DNA of 64,000 nucleotides, taken from NCBI GenBank assembly GCA_036924285.1, contig JAYKYS010000015.1, forward strand, positions 3,906,001-3,970,000. Reading direction: 5' to 3'. The notes under the pieces are model-generated. The model had not been told where the DNA came from. It did no database searches and saw only the letters and a program-made list of their open reading frames with translations. The number at the start of each line of letters is the position of its first letter. Position 1 is the first letter of the stretch. Both the position numbers and the translations under genes were made by a program. Origin of the DNA: Asterella californica (taxonomy: Eukaryota; Streptophyta; Marchantiopsida; Marchantiales; Aytoniaceae). Of the stretch, positions 1 through 12,300 are shown piece after piece.

Positions 1-1958
1 CGAGCGGATGGGATTGCCATCGAACGTTAAAGTTGTCAACAAGTTAACGTTCGTTGGATCTACTCTATTAGGGCATGTCAAAGCTAAAACAAAGTATTCT
101 ATAATTTTCAAAAGAAAAAAGTCTGAAGTAAGTGTAGCCGTCGTCCGCAAAAGACCAACATGTGAAAAGATTCACGAGAGTAACTTTTGGTGAGTATTAT
201 TGTAGAGTTCATAGTCATCAACTCATCGAGAGCTTTCAAACCCCACCTCAATCTTTCTGAGATCAAATCTATAGCATGTTCTATGGCTGTTTGGATATAC
301 ACGTTCATAAATTGATAATTTGAAATTCAATATGAGATATCTATGTTCTCTTAATCTCAAATTGATAGAATTTTGATTTAGTGCGCAAGTCAGCAAGAAG
401 AGCGTTCCACCTCTATAGCGATCATGAGGTTGATTTGAAACCTAAGGGTACTTTTGATGTTTTTACCAAAAATAAATAGATTATTTTTGATAAAAAATTG
501 GATCATAATAAATATTTTTTGCTCATATAAGCCATTTACAACTATAAAATACTTGTGAGCATAAATGAAAGACTTGACAAAAAAAATCTACTTATTTGGT
601 GTAACTTAGCTAAACTACTAGTTACAAGAAATGCCAACATCGGCTATTTACTGAGTACACTAACATGCAATGAAACTTCTAAAAGTATGAACAGATGAAC
701 ATATTGAAGTATCTTAATATGTGTTTCGTTATCTTTTACATGAAACACGTGTATAACGAAGTATGTCACAAACACCACCGTAATGACATATTTAGCATGA
801 CATTGCATGGTCGACGTGTATGAAATAATCGTTCCACCAAAGTTGTACATGATAAACTCATGTACAACACGACATCGATAAGATATCCATTATTGAGAGA
901 TTAAGTTTAGTCACGCAGAAGTAAGAACCCCGTAAGAGTAGTGTTGTGTGAAACATTTTTCCTGATATGAAGAGATAGTACCTAGGAGTAGAGTTTTTAG
1001 CTTTTGTTTATTGTTTCTCAGTGTTGTGACTACAGTAGAGAGTACTTGTTAGTATGACAAGAGAGAAAACTCTTCTAGCTGAGAGGTGAAAAAGTAACAT
1101 AAAACCTTAAGTGGTTAATATAAGAGAATATTTTCTCAAGGAAATATTTGACTGTACGTTGAATAAGCTTTGGGAATAATTTTCTGAGGTAAGATTTTGT
1201 TTACTAGAGTTTTGAGGTTTATTGGTATTCTCACACGTAAATACCACACTTACATCGTCCTCCTCGGACGAATCTTTCTTTATTACAACAGTCGACACTG
1301 CAAGTTGTTAAGGTCTATGCTACACCTTTCTTACGAACTTGCATGAATTCATGCTCATTTTTCTCTATGAACACAAGTTTGTCATTGAGATCCAAGATGA
1401 AAGTCCTCCTCAACACATATGGTCCCAACAACCTAGATCCGAACTCATCAGACGCAGACAGGCAAGCAGATGCGACTTCCACTTCAGCCTCAATCAGTTT
1501 CTACATCTCTCTTTATTGTTCAATGAGAGTTGCCAAGAGCTCAGACTTTGTCTTCTCAAGGCAATCCGTGCGACCAACCTATATCTTTCCTTCTAACATA
1601 TGCTCGTGTATATCATCTCTTCTCTTATGAAAAAATAGATCATATAATAAGAAATAGAACATAGTAGAGACACAACATTTTTTGATGGTCAAGATCTCAT
1701 GTCTTACAGATTCTATGATAAACTCCATCTAATCATAGTCTGATCTCGTGAACTCAACTTTGTTCTTCACATAAAGAGTCAATTATTCGTGCATCTCTTT
1801 CGATCTCCGACAAGCAAGAAAAATACAATCGATAAGTGATAACATCGGATGTCATTCTAGATACTCGCACATTCATAGAAGATAATGTTTTTCTTTCTTG
1901 TGTCTCGTGAGAAACCAATCACTAATAAGAATACGCTTAACTTGTTGCAATCACTGTC
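1..1958. other. AT-rich intergenic DNA, no gene seen
   Basis: Six-frame reading gives only short open frames of low-complexity composition with no recognisable domain. No RNA gene, LTR end or tandem array is visible. The right boundary is the target-site copy of the solo LTR that follows. Confidence 0.5.
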
Positions 1959-1963
1959 CATGC

Positions 1964-3088
1964 TGTCGTGACCCTCAGTCTCAAGATCAGACGCAGACGC
2001 AAACAATAGAACCTTAGTGAACTTGCGCTAGATTGCGAACGCTGCGAGTAGGACTGGACGGCTTGGCCGCGAAATCAGGATCAGATGAACCCTAAGTGGT
2101 TTCCTGGACCAAGGTTGGAACATTGGGTTAGGATCTAAGGGCCCATCCCAAGACGACCTCAGACGAACGCTGACTTAAGGGGGCGAGTCTGAGAACGGAC
2201 CGAAACATAGATCTGAGATATAGATCTGAGACGTGAGACCGAGACGTAAGTTCGAGATGCACACAGACTGTGGTTCGGATACTGATCCGAACCACAGGGT
2301 TTGAGTCTGGGTCTGGACCACCGGTTTCCGAAAAATGACTAAGTGTTGGAGCTCCAGTGACGTTTTAAGTCGTGAACGGAGCTCCATGTAAGATCTCAAG
2401 GCAAGTGAGGTATCATTGGAAAGGCCTCGACAAGAGCTTTCCAGTGATATGTAGAACTCCTCGAACTGACCTTCGAACTGAGAATTATGACCGAACCAAG
2501 ATCGAGTTGTGGTATAATTTTCAGTGACCAAAGAGGAGGGTGAGGCCGCCGATCTCCAGAAGTATATACGAGGGAGGCTTGATGCCTGGTTGGGCCAAGA
2601 CGAGTCATCCGACCCTAGGGTTCGGCGGACGGACTCTGGGAGCTGGGCCGGTTCTAAGGCACGTTCCGGTCCAGACTTGGACGTCTGGACTTAGGAACGA
2701 TGTAAGGACTGGAGCAAGACTAAGGAACGAGTCGGCGGGTTAGACCACCGTTTGGGAGCCTAGACCCAGACGGACATCACGGGTGGTTGGGCCGTTAGGT
2801 GTGCTGGAGGCACCGTTTAGGACCTTGGACTTTATGGGAAGTCCGTCCCAAGTCATCTTGTGACTTGCTCATGTTTGGGACCGACCTAGGCGGGTCTAGG
2901 TCGGGACTTAGGGAATGCTGAGCTTGATGATTAAGGAGACGGTCCGGCTCCGGTCCGGACCAAACAGAGTTAAGATAAGTGGTGCATGGACGCTAACTTG
3001 TAAATGTGGTTTGCATGTTAGTGATGTAAATTTCGTGACCTACTGAGCAAGAGCTTCCGTTGACGCAACAAAGTGGTAGGTCCGCAAA
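1964..3088 (+). mobile_element. Solo LTR, copy 1 (gypsy-type, ~1.1 kb)
   Basis: This 1125-bp block is homologous along its whole length to 51352-52537. Both copies open with a stretch ending in GACCCT(C/T)AGTCTCAAG and close with a CGCAAA/CGAAA tail. Neither contains coding sequence. Copy 1 starts TGTCGTGACC and is flanked by CATGC (1959-1963) and AATGC (3089-3093), a nearly perfect 5-bp target duplication. A long non-coding repeat with 5-bp duplications and a TG start is the usual product of LTR-LTR recombination in a Ty3/gypsy element. The orientation given assumes that the TG end is the 5' end. The internal region of the parent family is not identified in this window. Confidence 0.7.
2269..2296. 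repeat. Perfect 12-bp inverted repeat with 4-bp loop inside solo LTR copy 1
   Basis: Left arm TGTGGTTCGGAT, loop ACTG, right arm ATCCGAACCACA. All 12 base pairs are complementary. The equivalent site in copy 2 is at 51670-51697. Confidence 0.85.
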
Positions 3089-3093
3089 AATGC

Positions 3094-3965
3094 CCTCGTG
3101 GAATAATCAATAGTATCTCTCACACGAGATAGGTCGAGATGCAACTCTTGACTTTTTATTCTCTCAATCTTGATCTTTTTGTCATAAGGTTGAATGAATT
3201 CTCAACAATTAAATACCTTCATTTCATAAAAATAATGATCAACTAAAATAAAATTCATTTCAAATTTTAGTTTAATATCACGCTAAATATGCATAAATTA
3301 CTTACATCTTGACTAATAAAATTATGTATATGTTATTACTCACATCAAACGTGCAAAGTTAAATGATCTTGTGATCTTCGACCTCTATTTCTCCAGTTGT
3401 TCTTCTTCTTTTCCCGTCATAGCAGATTACATGTCTTCTTTCAGGATCCAATGGAGCAGTTCAACATGAATTGCTCTAAGTGGAGCGATTCAGCATTTGA
3501 ATCGTTTTGAACATTGCATCATGGTTGAGGATTCATTGTGAATTAATTGTCCTGTTATAATGACTTAACCTTAATGTCTCTATCCATCCACACAAAGCAT
3601 AAAGCCCAAACATACAAAATGCATTCACAACCATAATTTTGCACAAGAGAAGGAAAAAAAAGAGAAAATAGTTTTCACATCGAAATGTCTAGAGCAGAAA
3701 AATCTTTAGAGGTAAACAAAAGCACTTTTGATTTTCTTGATTCTTTGTAACTAAGAAATTATGTGGCCAAATAAATTATCCTATTATCAATTGTGTTTAC
3801 TCTCATGTGTGCAGTTTCTTTTGACTCTGTGGTTGTATATCAATGTTCAGTTTTCTTGTTTTCTTTTTCTTTTCGTATGGTCGTATATTTATAAGAAAGA
3901 AAATATCTCTAGTTGAATGAAGAAAAATAAAAAAGAGAAGGAAAGGAAGATAAAAAGGATTGTTT
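3094..3965. other. AT-rich spacer, no gene seen
   Basis: No coding signal. The end of this stretch is purine-rich, and its lysine/arginine-rich open frame running into the inverted-repeat arm is a composition artefact. Confidence 0.45.
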
Positions 3966-4264
3966 TAATGAGAAGGTTGAATTCTGAAAGAAAGAAGAGA
4001 TATCTAACTTCTGAAGAGAGTTATCTAAAGAAGAGAGAAAGAGGAGAGGAACTAATTTCAAGAAAAAAGAGACAGGAAGAGGAAGAGAAGTATACAAAGA
4101 AACTTCCACTCCTTTGTTTCATTTCTTGTTTGTGTTCTGTGTGTTCTTTTGAGAGAGAGAGCGTCGATGTGACAGGAGGAGGGAGATGGAGAAGAGAGAG
4201 AAAGAAGAGTTAGAGTTTAGTTATGGTGTTGGAGTTGGAGCATGTGGTGGTGGAGGTGACAAGC
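3966..4264 (+). repeat. Left arm of long inverted repeat
   Basis: Purine-rich (GA-tract) arm, the reverse complement of 5917-6216. It includes a segment whose complement on the other side is a CT microsatellite. Confidence 0.8.
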
Positions 4265-4561
4265 TTGGAGAAAGAGATATTTCTCTGTCGAACATACTTC
4301 AAGGTTCTTTATCTTTCTTTGCTTAATTTTTACATTCTAGATTTTATAGATTTTAGATTTAGATGTTATGCTTTTGAAGGTATGTTTTCAATCTTATGAA
4401 TGTGCTTTTTGTGTTTGTGAATGCACGTTTTCTCTAGCCAGTAGTTTCTCCTTTAATTGATGTCATTATGTAATCTATAAAAGAAAATTATATTCAGATT
4501 TCTCTCTCAAAATATTCTTGTAAGCAATGAGAAAACGCACTTTTCTTCTATCTCTAAGATT

Positions 4562-5362
4562 TTAATGAATCCAAAAAATTGAGATCATATGAACTTGCTC
4601 TTTCACGGAGACGTTATCTAGCTCTTCACGCACCATCTCTTCTGGATGGTTAGTCGGATCAACATATTCGTCACTCAAATTTATCTCAAAAGTATTTATC
4701 ACATGCATCCCGGAATCCATGTGAGGTATTTCAAAAGTTAACTCTCTCATATGTTTTACGTCAAGCCCAACTTGAGAACGATCCGCTTAAGAGTCCACTT
4801 GGAGAATTCAACTTTATAATTTTATCTTCCGATAACGTTATGAAAATGATGATTAGAGGATCTACATTTGCTCTATCATCGTACAAAATGTTTATTTGAC
4901 TGAAATAGAGACAAAGTTCATTCTCTTGTCTTCACAGTCATGCCCATCAAAATTTTATCCTCACTCAAACCTCTCCCAATATTGTCTCTTACTGCTTCGT
5001 CTTTCACGGATATAGTCACGAGCCGTACTGTACGCTTCCTCAATTCTTCACTGGTGCACAATGAAAATCCATCTACACCAGAAAGTTGTTCAACCATGAT
5101 TTGAAATGGTTTTACATTCAATATATATTTTCTCCTACAATTTTGTTTTCTTTTCTGCACCAGTAAGTGTCTGGAGATGCTGTGAGTCTTCTAGATAATC
5201 TAGTATTTTCTCGTATTCATAAGTCTTCAAAACTTTATGTTTCTTCTTGCATGCATCTTTGGACGTCACGGGTGCATTTGAAATATTTTTTTCTTTTCTC
5301 TTCGAGCTCAAAACAACTCTTCCTTGATCATTCTCAAACTGCAAGTTTTCCATGCAAGTCAT
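4562..5362 (-). pseudogene. Decayed Myb/SANT-like DNA-binding protein gene
   Basis: Three minus-strand frame segments align in order with the better preserved gene at 59239-60429. Frame one (5362 to ~5135) carries YEKILDYLEDSQHLQTL, matching YEKIVAFIEKEENFAAL. Frame two (~5160 to 4918) carries GFSLCTSEELRKR and GLSEDKILMGM, matching GFSVVTGVELKKR and GLTEDEMLQGL. A third frame (~4915-4820) carries ANVDPLIIIFITLSED, matching VNIDPPTIVAFGMPSEE. Downstream, to 4562, an acidic segment follows that may be the equivalent of the acidic tail. Each transition is a frameshift, so this is not an expressible gene as it stands. The family fold is a helical Myb/SANT-like DNA-binding module. A role in transposition or transcription is inference only. 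Confidence 0.72.
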
Positions 5363-5636
5363 GTCTGAGTTTTCAACAACTCGCTAGAACCACACATTGA
5401 GACTCTGTGGATTTGAATCACTCCACGCAGCTGAAGAGTGAAACTGACGAAAAAGATTGATGTGATGTAACTATCATTTCGAGTGATGGACACAACCTTT
5501 CATACAATTCAAATTTCTGGACGGTGACTAAATTTCCAGACGAGTAATTTTGTGACCTCCTAAATGAGCTACGGCGGAAAAGAAAGTTATAAAAAAGTTG
5601 TAATGAAAGAAGGCTACACTGAAACCACTGCTGTAA

Positions 5637-5916
5637 CCAAGAAAGACATACTGATTCATGGAATAACCATCATACCTTGCCGGTAATGCTAGACCTTGTA
5701 CAAAAATATTTTGCGATAAGGACCTCACTCACTCATAGAACACCATGCTGGTAACACAGCAAGAAGCCACGAGGTAAGACAGCCATGAAGCCAAGCGCAT
5801 ACAGGTCAGTGCTTGAGACACTCTTATGGATAATTCTATATGTTCATGAGTGATTCATAACCAAACCCCACAAGGAAACTCGCGCACTTCACACAGCGGA
5901 AAGCCCAGACAAAACA
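5637..5916 (+). repeat. Dispersed ~280-bp repeat, copy 1
   Basis: Matches 12975-13263 in the same orientation, from CCAAGAAAG to GACAAAACA, with scattered substitutions and a short duplication in copy 2. It ends exactly where the right inverted-repeat arm begins. The family is unknown and no coding potential is seen. Confidence 0.8.
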
Positions 5917-6216
5917 ACTTGTTACCTCCACCACCACACGCTCCAACTCCAACACCATAACTAAACTCTAACTCTTCTTTCTCTCTCTTCTCCATCTCCC
6001 TCCCCTCTCTCATATCGTCTCTCTCTCTCTCAAAAAAACACACAGAACACAAACAAGAAATGAAACAAAAGAGTGGAAGTTTCTTGTATACTCTTCCTCT
6101 TCCTCTCTCTCTTTTTTCTTGAAATTAGTTCCTCTCCTCTTTCTCTCTTCTTTAGATAACTCTCTTCAGAAGTTAGATAATCTCCTCTTTCTTTTCAGAA
6201 TTCAACCTTCTCATTA
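5917..6216 (-). repeat. Right arm of long inverted repeat
   Basis: Reverse complement of 3966-4264. Pyrimidine-rich with a (CT)n run near 6020-6030. The two arms differ by small indels around the microsatellite. Confidence 0.8.
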
Positions 6217-9094
6217 TAAAAAAGTTGTACCCCGCTGTGGTTTCCTTATGGCTTATCTCGATTCCGATGGGAAAGAATCTTTTTCTTTTGCACCTCTATT
6301 AAATTTATATTTTTTCTCACAAGCGAGAAAAAGAGTGAGCAAACTCTAGATAGATATTAGCTTTTATCAGACGAAGATTAAGTTTTGCAGCTAGGACGTA
6401 CATCGACATCAATTAATGGCATTTGGTATTAGTTTACATATTTTATTTGTATTGTAAATTAATTTAAAATTAATTTTTTTACTAAATATTAACTATTAAT
6501 CAAGGAGAATAATGAGAGAAGTACATAAGAAAAGAGCACATTGATGTAGTTCAATAATCATAAGTCTAGAATATATCAAGGATTTGGAGTACCAAATATA
6601 TTAATTTAGATATTTATTTAGTATTTATTATTTTAACCTTTCTTAGCAAAATTATATGCATGCACATGGAGGAGGTGTATGCATATATGCCAAGAAGGGT
6701 TGTATAATAAATAAATGTACATATACATTATAATTTATTCGATAGTAGCTTCTCGGGCTTTCTATAATACGTTTGTATGCTCTTCGTTTATGGGTTATGT
6801 CCGTATTCACACATGGCTCTCCTCGGATAACACCTAACATTTAGTAAAAGTTTTAGTTTATTACTTTTAGGTTATTCTGAAATTTATATATTTATACATT
6901 AACTAATGACACAAACTGAAGAAGTAAAAAATGTCTTTAATGGATTTTGGTGTATGAGCTAGTTGCAAAAGCTAGTCTCTACATGATCAGAGTTCGCTCA
7001 CTATTTTCTCGCTTGTCAGCTTTTCTCTCTCTCAAAGCGAAAGCTCAAGAAGCATATATATATTTTTTCATCCGTCCAAGAATTATTATCAAGTAGTCTC
7101 ATACCTTGCGTCCATGAATTCATGAATAATATATTGTTCTGAAGATCAAAATGGTAAGCTATAAGCTCTTAAAAGAACTGAGTTTCAAAATTAACTGAAT
7201 AGTATATGTATTTAACTGAATATTCGTTTTTTTGGTTGCATATTCATCTCTTTTGTATCAAGATAAACATGCTTTCGATAAGAAAGTGGAAGAGGACAAA
7301 ATGGAAAATGCAGAGAGAACTCTGATCATGGCTGGACTAGGTTTTTCTACTGGGTCCTATACAATAATAAATCAATGTTATTTGGTACTATATTTGCTTT
7401 GTATTAACAGTAAATATATCAGTGTTATATATAAATTCTAAAAATCAGCTAAAGAAGATATAAAATTTGCTATAAGTGTTAAAATATTAACAAAGGAGAA
7501 CATTGCGGGAAATCTAAACATAATTTATAAGACAATTGTGCATTTCATTTAGTACAAGTCTAGGATCTTGCTACCTAATATACATTAATATAGTATTTAT
7601 TTATTTGTTACCAAACTCTTTTTTATCTTGAACTACCAAATATACATTAATTTAATGTGTACATTGATTTATTGTCTAATCTTTCTTGGCAAAAATATTA
7701 AATATTAAATTAAATCTATGCATATACTCCTCCATCTGGACACGGAAGAAATGAAATATGTGGAAAAAATTGGTTATAATTAAATACTAGCAAATTTATT
7801 GACAAATTTTATGAATAGATAATGAATAAATAGTGAAGCTTGAATGCGAGAACTGTGTTTTTGTAATGATTTTAGACGTGTCGGAGTTAAAATATAAGAG
7901 TATAAAAGACGTGCAGTGGTGGTGTCATGTATATACAAGACGGTAATGTCTAAATTGTAGAAAAGAAGAAACAACTATCATGCAACTTCCAGTTCCATTT
8001 CTCTTACATTCAACACTTAAAACTGTATTTCTCACCTTACTCATCTCTTCTGAATCAACTACTCCATTGGTACTATGTAGTGAACTAGTTGATGTGTTTG
8101 GTTCGTCATGTAGATGTAACTCCTCCATCAGAATAAGAAGCGTAGAAATATTAGAAAGATGTATGCATCTTCCTCTCATTTCGATTGGTTTATTCTTCTT
8201 GTCCTAGTGACTCTAAAGTGGGTTAGATTAGAAAACTTTCTCTAGTTATTAGATCTGTTCTTTTTAATTGGAGGATTTTATTTTTCTTAGATATTTTTTT
8301 GAATACTATTTGGTGAACACCAAGTAACTGCTTATATGCATCAATAGTGAGACGACGGTGTAAGACCACAAGCATGGACTGCAAGAGACAAAATTCGCTG
8401 CTAACTTTCATTTTGAGATTATGTGCACGAATTGATAGGCTCAGCAGCAAGAAATTCCATCTTAACAAGAGTGCAGGAGAAGAAAAATAAACACCACCTT
8501 ATGAGTGGTAGTGATTTTGGAGTCCACCGTGAAAGGATGGTATTTCACTCATCTTATTATGGAGCTAAATGTATGTACTATGAAGGTTTGGTTTCAATGT
8601 GCTGCCTACTTCAATGAAGCTCGATACAAATTTCAGGAGATTGCTCGTTACTGATGGTCTGATGCTCGTGTGGAATGCAGAAAGACAAAAATTGAGACGG
8701 AATTATTCGTGAAGTTGGTTGAGAGACTTAAGAGCAAATGTGGTTTCAACTTAATGCTAATACATTTCTATATTATTATTTTCACTGAAAGAAGATGTTT
8801 CCAAACTTTGATGGAGAATGGTGGTAAAGTTGAGATTTGGTGCGTTTTAACCAACGGTAGTAATTGCTTTTACTTTAGAACACTAGAGAGGCATTATCAT
8901 CGTGCTAATAGCTTCTATGATTTTCTACATACAAAAGTTGTGCAAGATTGCAGCTGCTTCTTGTTATTCAGAAAGAAGATGTATTCCACGAGAGTCCAAA
9001 AATACCACCATATCAGATCGGGGGACAAATGTAAAGTTACATGTATGCTAGGTATTCTACAAAGAGTAACATACTGTCTTCATTGTTGTATTGA
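6217..9094. other. AT-rich DNA, no gene supported
   Basis: Only short open frames occur. The longest (8670-9143, plus) is cysteine- and aromatic-rich with no recognisable motif and reads like translated AT-rich non-coding DNA. I do not call it a gene. Confidence 0.4.
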
Positions 9095-9095
9095 G

Positions 9096-9339
9096 GGGGT
9101 GTCAAAGTTAAGCAGAAATCGGTTGAAAGAGAAAAAGTCATAATTTCTCAACGATTAACTTTGTGAAGAACTGCGGTTTGTTTGAGTCACTTTTATAAGT
9201 TTACATTGTGATCTTTTTATTAATTATTTTTTATCTTTAACATCTGTAATATTTATTCTAAGTAGTAGATTTCTCTATTGCAAAATAAACAAGAAAAAAG
9301 GTCAAAAATCTTCAAAGAAGGTTCCAACATTGACACCCC
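9096..9339. mobile_element. Candidate ~245-bp MITE with 14-bp terminal inverted repeats
   Basis: The left end GGGGTGTCAAAGTT (9096-9109) and the reverse complement of the right end GGGGTGTCAATGTT (9326-9339) match at 13 of 14 bases. The interior is AT-rich and non-coding. No clean target duplication is visible. The left terminus also occurs exactly, with one extra leading G in both places, at 59035-59049 beside the Myb/SANT-like gene. Confidence 0.42.
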
Positions 9340-12300
9340 ATTGTCAATTCTATCTTGTTTGCATATGCATTATATTTTCCCTCGAACGATGGAATCTAAC
9401 TAATCGTTAAGTGTATATTGCATACGGTATTCTTTTCAGTTCCTGAAGGATATCCATTTACATAAGGAGAAAATCATTGACTTATATACATTAGATAAAA
9501 GTACAGTAGCTTAATCAAACCCAATATGGCTTCAGAATTCTACTGTAGAATTCGTGACGTGAAAAATAAAATCACCACAGCAATATATGTAAATTGAAAA
9601 GTTTATTACACATGATGAAAAGAAAGAGTTGACTAGATATATCTCGCCTTAGTCTTGATGAGATTGTCACGTTTGTAACTGTATCTGAAAATGAACAAGG
9701 AGTCCTTTCAACTGATAAACAAGTGTTGTGATTCGGTTTCAAGTAAAGCTGCACCTTCAGCCTCGATAGAATATTTTGCTGAGATGGAAGATAGTCCTAG
9801 GGACCTGTTATGCTTGTTGTAACAGCAACAATCCAAATATTTCTCCAATCGTATACTATATGAGTTATATTATCAAAGTCAAAATTTCCATCTAAAGTTG
9901 TTTATGCCACTTTTTGTAAATGCACACATTATTGACTCTTCATTGTCACATTATTTTTATACAGATTGAACAAGAGAAATGGAAGAGATGATCGAGAGAA
10001 ACAAGTTAATTTCTAAGAGACAATGTGTCTTTTTGGTATATTTTCATGATGAGTTACTTTTTTCAACTGAAGATTAAATATTCACTTGTTGTTAACAAAG
10101 ACATGAACAGAGAAGAACTGGAATTTGACTCCTTAGCCAAAGAAGTAACTACACAAGGATCAAGACGTCCAAAGAAAGAAAAGAATGTTAGCCTAATGCT
10201 TGATGGTTGTTGTTGCTACTGGGTTAACTGATTCTGATAGATATGATACATCTACAATGAACCAAACACATTAACTAGTTTATAGCATAACTATTGCTGT
10301 CGATAAAAACTGTCTTGAAAGGGTGGTAACGAGAGTGCAGGAGAAGCTATTGTTGCTCATACTAACTCTTATAAGTGACACTATTTGATGGGAGTGACAT
10401 TAATTAAAGAATGTAGTTCCCTTCAATCCAACAAGGATTACTAGGTCAAGACACACCACCAACTTTGCAAAGTATTTATTTGATCTGATTTAACTTCTAC
10501 TCTGTATTCCCAAATATTAGATGTGTTCAGTGCGAAATCAAATAGAATAAAAATACTTGATCTGAAATTCTAGGACTCTATTCGTGAGTGAATGTAAATG
10601 AATGATAAAGAATTACTCATTAATATTCATCACCAAGTAAAGTACTCAATAAATGAGTACTCTACTTGGTGAAGTTTATTGACTAAGCTAAGGTGACCTA
10701 GAGAACTGAGAAAACTATTGATTGCTATTTAGTTTAGCGCACTGCTGTTTTTCTTGCAGTACCAACTTCATTTCTCCATATGATCACAGAAAAGAATAAT
10801 AAGCCATAATAAATAAAGAAGTGCGATAAACCAGCATCACTTATCTAGAAACAATCGTATATCAGCACAAATATGATAAATATGATCTCGTATAAGGTGG
10901 AAATAATGTACGAAAAGCTGTGAAGGAGATCACAAGCTTCTACATCCACCGAATTCGCTTTCACATAATCTTTCATTTTGACCAGATTGTACCATGAGAT
11001 AAATTATTAACATAATAGAGTTTGAACTCCTCTACAACAGGCTAACCGATCACAAAGGCATGTATTGAATATATCTAGCAAGAACTTGAACAATATACTC
11101 CTCAAACACAGGACGACTCTTGCCTTCTATTTATGATTTGATTGTTAGCATTGTTGACTGATTTACATAAATCAGCTTCCCAAAGTCAAAGATTAGTTGC
11201 TTCAAATTCTAGAATAACTTATTCAACTTCTAACCTAAAAGAAATCTCTGTCCACTTTTAACCTGTCAAAATACAAATCATGTATCTATATACAACAATT
11301 TGTAAAAGGTGAAATCCTTCTACTATTTCAGATTCTAACTAAATCTAACACTTTTTCTCTAAGCCCAGACTTGCACACCTTTGCATTTCTCATAACTGTT
11401 TTACTTCAGTCCAATGACTTCCTGACACTCATCAAATCTTGACATCATCCCTTTTGACGATGCAAAGCAGAAGAAGACCACACTCCCCTCGTACAAACTC
11501 TTTGATACTTCCGCTACTCTGGTGTGTCATATTATATCAATCTATACACTGCATGCTTATTTCAGGGGAGTTGAAAGGGTACCCACCTGGCACCAAGGAA
11601 TGTAAACTTCCGCAATGACACGACAAACAGGCTTCGTGTAACGCTGTCTGAGGGCCACGATAAACGAATGAACAGACTGCTGTGTTCTAACTGCGACCTA
11701 ACGTCAGAAGAGCTGATGGGCGACACGCTTGCTGGTGAAGATCCTGCTGTAAGGCACCAACTGAACCGCAATGCCGGCACCGAGAAAAGTCACTGCTGTC
11801 TTCACCGGCCAGCCAAATATGACACCGCGCCCAAATTCCTCCTCTCCAGCGAGAATTGCCAGGTGACTTTGATGCTGTTACTCTAAACTTTCTATCTCCG
11901 ATAACTGTGATCTCACTGTTGGGTTGGGCACCTAACATTTTAGAGTTTTTCCTCCTCACGAAGTGTACATGCATGAAGTGCGACGGAAGCTGTACAAGCT
12001 GTACTCTTACTTTTATTGCACTCACGCAGTAATCTTAGGACCTTACACGTTTGCTGTTAGCTTCAGATAATTCGCGCACCACCGAGATATCGGCGACTCA
12101 TCGTGGCTTCTGCCTGCACACGTCTACAGAACTTCCACTCATAGTGTCCGATCGTTCCAGCAGATTCGCCTACCCCCTTGCAGCTACTACTCGCATTTAG
12201 CTGGGAATCTTCGTTATTCTCCCTTTCCACTATTCCTCTACACCTTTCGGCTCTCGTGCTTCGTCCACTCAATACTTTTCTTTCATTTTCTTCACTGCAT

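Larger units (their letters stand above)
3966..6216. mobile_element. Candidate 2.25-kb unit with ~300-bp terminal inverted repeats
   Basis: The arms 3966-4264 and 5917-6216 are reverse complements of each other with scattered mismatches and small indels. Homology stops at TAATGAGAAGG outside and around GGTAACAAG/GGTGACAAG inside. Between them lies a minus-strand decayed Myb/SANT-like gene (4562-5362) and a dispersed repeat (5637-5916) that ends exactly where the right arm begins. No convincing target-site duplication is visible at the outer ends. The unit could be a non-autonomous or dead DNA transposon with long terminal inverted repeats, a foldback element, or a local inverted duplication of a 300-bp repeat. 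I favour a transposon-like unit because the enclosed gene family is of a type associated with transposons, but that is inference. Confidence 0.45.

Noticed and set aside
3917..4213. 98-codon Lys/Arg/Glu-rich open frame
   Set aside because: It is the translation of a GA-rich arm of the long inverted repeat. The opposite strand and the partner arm also give open frames, so composition explains it.
8670..9143. 157-codon plus-strand frame
   Set aside because: No family recognised, AT-rich composition with erratic Cys/Tyr/Phe content, and its end runs into the left terminus of the small TIR element.
11562..12025. Possible membrane-protein exon on the minus strand (GWPVKTAVTFLGAGIAVQ)
   Set aside because: The hydrophobic frame is suggestive and GC is raised, but no start, acceptor, neighbouring exon or family could be established, so it is noted only in the intergenic entry.
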